The notes beneath the pieces are model-generated. The model was not told where the DNA came from. It ran no database searches and was given only the letters and a program-made list of their open reading frames with translations. Below are positions 55,745 through 64,000 of a stretch of 64,000 nucleotides of DNA, one piece after another; the stretch's first letter is position 1; each line of letters starts with the position of its first letter. The stretch covers positions 2,294,001 to 2,358,000 of the forward strand of contig NC_060252.1 of the NCBI RefSeq assembly GCF_921293095.1, read 5' to 3'. The position numbers were made by a program, and so were the translations under genes. The stretch is from Ischnura elegans (Eukaryota > Arthropoda > Insecta > Odonata > Coenagrionidae).

Positions 55745-56230
55745 AATCATACATAGTCTGTGAAGCATACAATGTATTGCTGATAGTTTGTGAGAGAAGT
55801 GGTGTCGTGAATTGCGGTGTATTATTTGGTCAGTGTAACAATTTTTTCTGAAAATCGAGAATTAACATTTTTGGTTTACATTTTGAATGGTTAAATCTAA
55901 GTATTTCAACCTTCCTTCACATTCAACTTCACTAGTGATTTTGATGTTTTTGTCCAAAGAATTTAAAAATGACATGAAGGTGTCTAACTGTCTAAGTGAG
56001 CCAGTCCACACACAGAAAATGTCTTGGTTGGGCTGTGGGGGGACCACCCTAATTGCATCCAATAATGGGTACTCCGAAGTTCCCCCCTTTCTCCACCTCC
56101 ACTCTACCACCCCTCTAACGCCTTCAAGGGTATAAATTCTATGTACTGATGCTTGTAATTGCCAGATGATGATACGCTGTATCGAAACCGGTCGCAAATA
56201 TATTTTATTTTGTGAAACAGCTAAGTCTTT
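55745..56230 (-). pseudogene. PLE fragment 5: RT part with inverted terminal motif
   Basis: The minus-strand reading from about 56040 has DIFCVWTGSLRQLDTFMSFL, just after the RT catalytic motif position, and RLKYLDLTI. After one stop come FRKNCYTDQIIHRNS and HKLSAIHCMLHRL down to 55745, where the outer hAT-like element cuts it. At 56162-56190, on the opposite strand, CCAGATGATGATACGCTGTATCGAAACC is the kind of hairpin plus GAAAC motif seen at PLE ends, so the 5' end is again inverted. Confidence 0.7.
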
Positions 56231-56234
56231 TCTT

Positions 56235-57400
56235 AACCTTTGTGCATCAATTGTAAGCAAGTTAAAATCACTGACAAGATTCCATCAATGAAACAGACAC
56301 ACGGACAAAGCAAGTTAAGAAAATGCATGGAAAAAGGAGAGTGATGTCATAATGTAATCGTTTAGCACTGCCTGGGAAAATTCTTCCCCAGTTACATGCA
56401 CATTGGGAACACTTTCACTCAGGAGGAGTAGAATGAACGGCACAATGGAACCTGCCCCCCCCCCCACTGCCCATCCAAGACATTCCCCACGACCCTTCAA
56501 AGGATTAGCATTGGGAGCATGAAGAGCTGCAAAATTGACACCACAAATTTTTTATTCACACAAAAATTTTTTATACTTATCCTTGAATTTGTTTCAATAT
56601 GATATCAATGTGTTTTCCTGAGCAATGGAAATATTTAAAAAACTTCAAGCATGAATATTAGGTAACTTCATCAAGGTTTATGTTCTGTTTTAAGGGATAA
56701 TATTCCTCAATGTAGAACTCTATTAGTTTTAAATGCTTGAATATTTACATGAAATTGAAGAGACTCAGCTTATACCAAAATAACTCCATGTTTTATATGT
56801 ATTCTCATTTACATGAGAGGTTTTTTGCAAATACCATTAGTTTGCAGCAAAGTCAAGGCTGAGCAGGGGAAAATGAGTCTAAGGGTTGTGCCGAGGCCCC
56901 AAAGAGTGGGCCTAACGTCTTGCTAGACTGCTGGCTCATGATGGGTCGCTGAATGCTTGAGTTATTGTTTGGGATACAGTCAGTTCCCATCACCTCAGTC
57001 AAATATGTTTACATACTCGTTTCCATCTTTCGTTCGTTAGGGTAGGAAAATCTGGCACAACTATTGCCAATGCTAGGGGTGAAAGAGTTTATAATTTTCA
57101 AGTAATCTATTAGAACTAGTGCTGTGTGAGAGCCTCATCTCGCCACACCGAGAGTCTCGTCCCGACAATGCCAAGAAATGAAATTCTCGCCTTGATTGCT
57201 GAGATTCTCGGGCAGTCAAGAGTCTTGCACGGCCCTAATGAGAACACAACTACTCTTAAAATTACAAAATTTGAAGTATACAGCAGAGGGGCCAAATGAG
57301 GAAATCCAAGGGAACCAACTAGGAGCAAATTCATTATTGCAAAACTTCATCGTTGCAAAGCTTTCTTTACCTGAATTTGTTTTATGCTGTAGCTTTTTTA
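56235..57400. other. Spacer
   Basis: Nothing recognised apart from a C run at 56454-56465. Confidence 0.4.
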
Positions 57401-57421
57401 TAATAATAATAATAATAATAA
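57401..57421. repeat. (TAA)7 microsatellite at the LINE 5' border
   Basis: Seven TAA units immediately before the R4/Dong-like reading. Dong-type elements are, to my recollection, often found in TAA repeats. Confidence 0.8.
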
Positions 57422-58353
57422 GGGCACTTCTGGAGCCGCTGCTGGAAGTGACAGCACACGAGCCAGTGGTGATAGTGGGCTGAACAGGCAGGCCCCTATC
57501 GGGTCACCCGAACAACCGATAGCCGAAAACAGAAGTGGCAACCAAGACCTCGTAACCACAACTGCCTACTGTGCTTCCCAAGGTAACAGTCTTGGGACCA
57601 CGCAAGCAGGACGACCCAGAGTACGCAGAAAATGGACTGTAGAAATTAACACGTTTATCATGCGTACATATTATCAGGTAACGTCATTGGAAACAGATCT
57701 AACTGGTTATCGCAGTAGCCTCAGGAATAACTTTGTTAATCAATTCCCGCATTGGGCAGACGTCTCGGAACAAAGACTTTCTGATCAGGTTAGAGCTATA
57801 ATCAGACGAAACCTTATCCCAGAAACAGTATTAAACCAAATAAAAGAGGATATCCAGAGGGAGGCCGATAGTGGTAATGAGAATGATAATGGAATGGGAA
57901 TGTCAGCCGAAGCCATGACCTTGGACATCAATGCTATAGACCAATCTGTAAGTAATGCTCCTGCAAATGACACGGACATCAGTGTTAATGAACCATATGT
58001 CTGTAATGCTTTTGAGGGGGAAAACGAAAACAGGAACCTGAAAGCTGAAAATGAAGTTGAAAAGGCGATTATAGAATTCTTTGGTCTTCATCCAACAGCA
58101 AGGCCCCGGTTACCAAAGCTAAAGACTAGCAAAAAAACAGGAGAAATACTAAAATCCGTAAATTCCCTTATATCTAAGAAAGTTAGGCATAATGCAAGCC
58201 TAGAAGAAATACATTCAATGATTTACTGTGCAGCTATTGCAGTGCTGCGTCTGCATTGCCAAAAAATTGACATACCGGGAAGGAATAAAAAACATTGCGA
58301 GGAACGAATACCCCCGTGGCAGAAACGCTTACAATATAAGATTGCATGCTTAA
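57422..58353 (+). pseudogene. R4/Dong-like LINE, N-terminal part
   Basis: The frame is open from the TAA tract. A Gly/Ser/Ala-rich start leads to RPRVRRKWTVEINTFIMRTY and then LRLHCQKIDIPGRNKK and PPWQKRLQYKIACL. The reading is cut at a TTAA (58350-58353) by piggyBac-2; on the far side it continues from the TTAA at 62283 in the same phase. Non-LTR elements of this clade carry one ORF with an RT and a C-terminal restriction-like endonuclease. Confidence 0.75.
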
Positions 58354-58367
58354 CACCTTGAGTGCGG

Positions 58368-58431
58368 CATGACGTGATATCACGTCATGGTGCGCTATCC
58401 CCTGGTGCTGATGACGTGATATCACGTCATG
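58368..58431. repeat. Two subterminal palindromes, left end of piggyBac-2
   Basis: A 22-bp perfect palindrome at 58368-58389 and a 20-bp one at 58411-58430, both centred on GATATC with ACGT on each side; 21 bp apart. Confidence 0.9.
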
Positions 58432-59403
58432 TGTACCCCGAGGGTTCCGGCCCTCCGTAAGAGCTCGGTTCAGTTCTTTTATGACATTTTACCCCCCTAA
58501 GTTGTTCAGCAGGGATCTAGGAGCGCATTTGTGGACGCCGTTTCAATCAACCTTTCCTGGGAGGATCGGGAGAAATTTTTTCTTTTATCTTAAGGTAAGC
58601 CAATTTCCATTCATTTTCTCCCCTGTATTTTATGCTATTATTTTTATTTATTTCTATTAATGCGTGAGTATGACAAATTTTATTTGAGTTTTATTTTACA
58701 AATCAAAAGTATTTACTAACTGGAACTTACTTATGTGTGTTTATTAATTTTTTATTGTTTTAATAATGTTTAGCGAGAATATAGATTTTTTCCATCCTTC
58801 CTTTTTTCTTCTTGCGAGCCTTTCATTTTTCGAACCTTTATTGTCTGACGTTAATAAGTTTTATTCAATTAATACATGCAGTACTGTGATTAGTTAAACT
58901 TAAATGTAAATTTGAAAATGCCATTACATTTTTTTATGCAACGTAACATATCTCTAACTTTTGCACCCTTCCTTTGTTTGTCAGTGCAACTCCTAAGCAG
59001 TGAGGGGATCGACAAGCGGCAATATTACGAGAGTGAAGGAAGTTATTTACGGAAAAAGTGTAAGTTATTTATAATATTTATTGTTGATATATGTATATTA
59101 TGCACTTATGAAACATTCTTATTACAATTGCAAATAACTGTTTGCACATTATCCCATGGATTGGTGAAAAAGTGCTTAGGAGTTACTTTATAAAAATGCT
59201 TTTATTTTCTCGATAACCGTGAAATCAATAGCTTATGGGTGCTTCAATTCTTTGTCTCGCCATTGTGAATATTTAGTTCCTAAACATAGTTTTACATTAG
59301 TAAAGCTGTTTGTAGCATTTCAGCTTTGGCCTATTTCACCAAGAGTGTTTACTTTGATCCTGTCATTTATCGGAATTAAAAAAAATACAATGTATTTATT
59401 GCA

Positions 59404-60613
59404 GATGGTACGGAAGCAAGAAGTAAAACGGAAAATGTTTCAGCTGGCCGGTAGTCAATGCCGCCTGAAAGAGGTGAAATTCTCTATTCATCAGCTTTTG
59501 TAGATGATCAGTAGTCTTCGACTTTCCATCAGGACCTGCAGCCATCGACGTCGAGGGAGGAAACCTCCGTAAGGGCACAAACATTTCCTTCTTAGCTCTC
59601 TGCCTTCTCTAGAAGAATGTACACGAAGAAGGGGGAGCTCCTGGAAGAGAGCGGGATCAGGCATTCTCTGAAGACTCCGAGCTAGAAATTAGAGAGGAGG
59701 AGGGTGGGGAGGAGGTTGAACCCTCACAGTCAGGTACTGCGTTGCCTCCTTCTACGCCAGATCCCTTTATGTGAATCACTGGCCCATCCCCTTTGTCCTA
59801 TTCTTTCCTGAACCCTCTAACAATACCGTCCGTTCTTTGCGGTGAACCCTTAGTTCAGTGACCCCTCAAAATATCACTTTCATAGAAAACCCAGCTCTCA
59901 CCATTCCACCCAAGTGTTTTTTGCGTCTCCTTTTCCCAGACATGTATCCCTCTTTCGTATACAGACATGCTTTCTCATAATCTTCGAAAGAATAGGTTAG
60001 GAATTGGAAACAATTGACCTATGAAGAGTTTTACCTTCTTAGGCCTAATATTTCACAAGGTAAGTATTCCTATAACCAATATATCCGACTTATGGAGCAT
60101 TGCTATCTTGTTTGACCTGCTTTGCTTTCGGATATACATGAGTCGTGATGGATTCTTTAGCATTCTTCAAGCCCTACATTTTTCAGCGAATACCGGCCCA
60201 AACGATTCAGAGCCTGAGTATTTCCTCTAAAAAAATCCGTCCCTTTTAGATTCATTTCACTCCTCCATTGATTCCCTAATAATTCCTTCCCGAAAGCTAT
60301 GCACGCTTTTTCATTGATTGTGAACCCGCCGGAAAGATTTCCCTTATAAATTCCGTCTTTCTGTCATTAGATCCTTTATTCTTCCATCCCACATTCCTTA
60401 TCCCAAGCCACTTTTACCATCAATATATCAATCTCACTTCCCTGAACTCATCCAAGAGGAAGGTGGCAGAAAGAAAAATCGATGGTGCAAGTATTGCACT
60501 ATTGCGGTGCAAGCACTCTTGGGCGTAGGAAAGAGACCGCAGATATCTACATTGGCTGCTAGGTCTCCTCTACTCTGTCCCGAGCTTTTTTCTTTCTTTC
60601 ATAAGAAGGCATA
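59404..60613 (+). pseudogene. piggyBac-2 transposase remnant
   Basis: An acidic N-terminal region is at about 59640-59770. At 60021-60230 the reading SFTFLGLIFHKVSIPITNIS, LWSIAILFD and YMSRDGFFSILQALHFS matches the conserved N-terminal part of piggyBac transposases. At about 60444-60610 comes HFPELIQEEGGRKKNRWCKY.., the border of the C-terminal Cys-rich domain with one C-x2-C left. The catalytic DDD core between them is essentially missing, and many frame changes are present. Confidence 0.7.
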
Positions 60614-62109
60614 AATAGTATTATATATTTTTGTATCATATATTGCAATAGTATTATAGGTTGCCTTGTTTAGTTGCTTTGTTATATTGCAATAGTATTG
60701 TAGGTTGTTATATTGTTATAAAATTTGTGAGAGAGGTATTTCCTACACAGGTAAAACATACATGACTGTACGTAGTGGCATATAATATATAATTTAAAAA
60801 TGGTCATCATTTCGATTGTATTGAATTTGTTTTGGGTAAATAAAATATTTTTTTTCATGTTATGTGCTCCTTTTTTCAATAGTCTAGGGATCTTACATAA
60901 ATAAGAAGTAACTAGAGATTTCCTAGCGCGATGGAATTACTCTTTCCCTCGTGTAATTAGAAAGAAAACGTATCGTTGCTTTCGGTAATCGGGTAAGTAA
61001 TAAGGGGCATAGATGCTGCAAATCTATTCCTAGCAATACGTATCATTTAATGGTTTACTCGAATTGATATTATTATGCACCAAATGAAAAAATATTATTG
61101 CGGTAAAAATTTACATCATTTTCAGATTTTCGCAGAATATTCGTAGTAAGAACCGCGATACGTGGCCTATATGAAGATTACTTGTAAGATGTTTGCTTAC
61201 AAATACTATTAGTGCCAGTTTTTATGCATTAATTTCTAACTCGGTAACATCATATTGAAAAATATGTTATTGGCTTGAGTTCAGAAGATAGTAATGAGGA
61301 AGTTATAGGTTGATTATTTCTGTTTCCACATCCATTTTTATTTCGGCAACGGAGCCTATACCCCAATAACCCTAAAAGGACACGTATCAGCAAAATATTT
61401 CCCCATACCTTCCCCATCTTTTTGATGTTCCGATAGCACTTCCAAAAAGGTTATTCCTAGTTCTCACAAGTGGACCGATTAAATCTTACTATCACCCCTC
61501 GCTTCATCTCCGTACCCCCTCCAACCTTAGAACAGCCAGCAGGAGTGGTGCACGTCAAGAAACACCCTAATACACCGTCGGAAAATAATCTCGAAAGCAG
61601 AGTGCCACCCATCTCAAGCACCTGCAGTGAAGGGAATACATAATGGTATGTGAAAACCATTTTTGTTAAATATCTGATGCTTACGGGTGGTCGTATGGGA
61701 AGAAAGGAATTGGAGCTGAAAACATGAAACGAGTGAAGGAATTTGTGACGAGAATAGTGGCTTCAGAAGAAAATGTAGAAATTATTCAATATTATCGAAC
61801 CCTACCCCGATACTTAGGATTACTAGTACAAGGAATACGCCGAAATATCTTGTGCAGAATTACCATCACAATCAAACAGCTGTTCACGGCGATTCCTTGT
61901 ACTTATAACTTGCATTACATCCATCTAAGCCAAATATTTCCCTATGGCAGTGGCATAATACCAATGGCGATACCAGTAGAGCATAACAAATTCATTTTCC
62001 TCATATTTTTTTGGATACATAGCGCAGAAAAAAATTGAAAGAAAACGGTGGTGCGGGGAAAAATCCGACAGCATGCAACCCACATTACGTTAATATCCCG
62101 CTGTGCGGG
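60614..62109. other. 3' part of piggyBac-2, non-coding
   Basis: No clear coding. A short inverted repeat AGTACAAGGAATACGCCG / CGGCGATTCCTTGTACT is at 61827-61905. Confidence 0.4.
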
Positions 62110-62127
62110 TGACGTGATATCACGTCA
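62110..62127. repeat. Subterminal palindrome, right end of piggyBac-2
   Basis: TGACGTGATATCACGTCA, the same palindrome, 155 bp from the right end. Confidence 0.9.
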
Positions 62128-62282
62128 TGAATAAAAAAATTCATAGCTAACAAATTAGGGCCAAGAAAATTTTTTCATTATTTTTTCCAGCTCTTTTTGC
62201 ACCCATGCATGCGTTTTGCATTAAAAAACGACAGCCGCACCGGGGGTCGATTTTGAGTTTTACATGGTCAGCATTGAAAGTG

Positions 62283-64000
62283 TTAAGAGAAGAAATAGGA
62301 AGGTTAACAAAATATCATCAAGGAGTAAGAACAAGAAAACTCCTTAATAGATTGAATGGCGTATTCCAAAAATTGGACACAAAGGATAAAGAAAAAGATC
62401 ATCAGGAAAAAATCGCCAAGTACTTAGATAAACAAAAACAGCAGCTCATGGTCACCAGCTCTAGACTAAAGAGATACTTACAGAGCTACAAAAGAAGATC
62501 AGATAATAGCTCATTTCATAACAATGAGAAAATTTTTTATCAGAAATTAATTAAAGCAAATGAAAAAATTTTGGAGCACCCAAACATTGCTGACCTAGAA
62601 TCCCATTGGGCGAGTATATGGGCTGACGATGCTGATCTAAGGATAGAAGGGGCAAGTTGGATTAAAGAAGAGAGGAATAGGATGAAAGAAGTTGAAGAAA
62701 TGGGTGCAATACAAATTACAGAAAATGATGTGTCGGAGAGTGTAAGAAACACACAAAATTGGAAAGCACCAGGGGCAGATAAAATCCAGAATTATTGGTA
62801 TAAAAAATTTACATCCGTCCACAAAAGTCTAGCGTTTGGTCTAAACGAGATCCTTAAAAACCCAGAATCCTCACCAAACTTCCTCACACAAGGAATAACA
62901 TACCTAAAACCAAAATCCGATAATACAAAGGACCCAAATAAATATAGACCAATTACATGACTACCCACAAACTATAAAATACTATCATCAATTTTGGCAA
63001 AAAAGATTTACAAGCATATCGAGACACATGACATCTTGTCGGAGGAACAAAAGGGATGTAGAAAGAAATCACAAGGCTGTAAAGAGCAATTGATAATCGA
63101 CAGTGTAATTATGAACACTGCGAAAAAGGCCAAGAGAAATCTATTGATAGCATACATAGACTACCAAAAGGCATACGATTCGGTTCCACATTATTGGCTA
63201 AAAGAAATCTTAAAAATTTACAAAATAGATATTTCAATTGTGGAGTTTCTAAACACAGTAATGAATAAGTGGCAAACTCAGTTGGTATTGAATACCTCTC
63301 AAGGTCAAATTCAAAGTAGTATTATCCGAATAAAAAAAGGAATATTTCAAGGGGATTCACTGAGCCCATTATGGTTCTGCCTAGCTGTCAACCCATTATC
63401 AAATATATTAAATTCAACGAAATATGGATTCAAATTAAAAATTGATAGAAATCAGACACATATGATTAATCATCTTTTCTACATGGATGATCTAAAGCTA
63501 TATGCCCACAATCAGAAGGAGTTAAATTATATGTTGAAATTAACGGAGAGCTTTAGTAATGACATATGTATGAAGTTTGGGATAGATAAATGCAGAAAAT
63601 TAGAAATTAATAAAGGGAGATACGTTAAAGGGCAAGATATTCTTTTAGATAGCGGAAAAATCGAAAACATGGAAGAACATGAAAAATATAAATATCTTGG
63701 CATACTGCAGAACACTCAAATCCCACAGAAAGAAATTAAGGAAAAAGTCACAAGAGAATATAAAAACAGGCTTCAACTTATACTTAAAACGCAGTTAAAT
63801 AGCAGGAATACAACAAAAGCCATAAATACATTTGCTGTTCCAACTTTAACGTATACATTTGGTGTAATTCATTGGACTAATACGGATTTAGAAGACCTAG
63901 ATAGATTGACAAGGAAAGCATTAACAGATTACAAATCACATCATCCAAATGCTGCTGTCGAAAGGTTATACATTAAAAGAAAAAATGGTGGTAGAGGTTT
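62283..64000 (+). pseudogene. R4/Dong-like LINE, reverse transcriptase part
   Basis: Resumes at LREEIGRLTKYHQG. RT blocks: NWKAPGADKIQNYWYKKF, then YRPIT and a TGA stop at 62958-62960 where a Cys codon is expected, then LPTNYKILSSILAKKIY, LIAYIDYQKAYDSVPHYW, GIFQGDSLSPLWFCLA and the catalytic FYMDDLKLYA (YMDD at 63480-63491). The frame stays open from 62961 to the window end at HHPNAAVERLYIKRKNGGRG. One point stop and the piggyBac insertion are the only visible lesions. The endonuclease lies outside the window. Confidence 0.9.

Larger units (their letters stand above)
58354..62282. mobile_element. piggyBac-2, decayed, inserted in the R4/Dong-like LINE
   Basis: Bordered by TTAA on both sides (58350-58353 and 62283-62286). 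The ends CACCTTGAGTGC and, inverted at the right, CACTTTCAATGC are imperfect TIRs. Near the ends lie three long palindromes with the core TGACGTGATATCACGTCA (58370, 58412 and 62110). A transposase remnant is in the middle on the plus strand. About 3.9 kb. Confidence 0.9.

Overview
This is animal nuclear DNA, almost certainly from an arthropod with a repeat-rich genome. The evidence is spliced exons with GT..AG borders, AT-rich spacers, and a mixed load of gypsy LTR elements, LINEs, Penelope-like elements (PLEs), piggyBac, hAT, Harbinger-type and TA-flanked elements. I cannot name the species from sequence alone. I see no prokaryotic gene, CRISPR array, rRNA gene or functional tRNA gene.

Host genes are few. 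Two adjacent minus-strand exons (52253-52596 and 42292-42545) give the C-terminal end of an ALDH16A1-like protein; their splice phases match across a 9.7 kb intron. A small two-exon THAP-domain gene (22049-22201 and 25000-25164, +) has a diverged inverted second copy at about 38715-32117 (-). An older THAP remnant starts at 19044. A four-exon minus-strand gene (36332-35071) with a DUF4806-like C-terminus lies inside a 5.2 kb terminal-inverted-repeat (TIR) element.

Layout. 1-8110: LINE-A split by a 5.9 kb gypsy element (Gypsy-1, 791-6721). 8.1-11.2 kb: mostly unassigned. 11.2-12.9 kb: LINE-B on the minus strand. 13.1-14.2 kb: a dispersed TA-flanked repeat. 16.5-18.8 kb: a broken piggyBac (minus) with a GC-rich insertion. 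19-29.6 kb: THAP remnants, arm A of the inverted THAP duplication, and three PLE copies. One of those PLEs sits in a small palindromic MITE and itself carries a hAT-type insertion. 32.1-38.7 kb: arm B, split by the 5.2 kb TIR element. 39.5-41.1 kb: PLE and jockey-like fragments. 42.3-52.6 kb: the ALDH16A1-like exons with Gypsy-2 (46443-51805) in the intron; Gypsy-2 carries a 1.5 kb long-TIR element. 53.5-55.7 kb: two nested hAT-type elements. 55.7-56.2 kb: a PLE fragment. 57.4-64 kb: an R4/Dong-like LINE starting at a (TAA)n tract and split in phase by a decayed piggyBac (58354-62282).

The most notable signal is at the gag/protease junction of both gypsy elements: the heptamer TTTAAAC in the correct phase, a 6-nt spacer and a GC-rich hairpin, with a compensatory base change between two diverged elements. 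This is strong evidence for -1 programmed ribosomal frameshifting. Other leads are tRNA-like sequences inside both arms of a long-TIR transposon, the inverted THAP duplication, inverted 5' ends and hammerhead-like motifs in several PLEs, and three palindromes near the ends of the 58-62 kb piggyBac.
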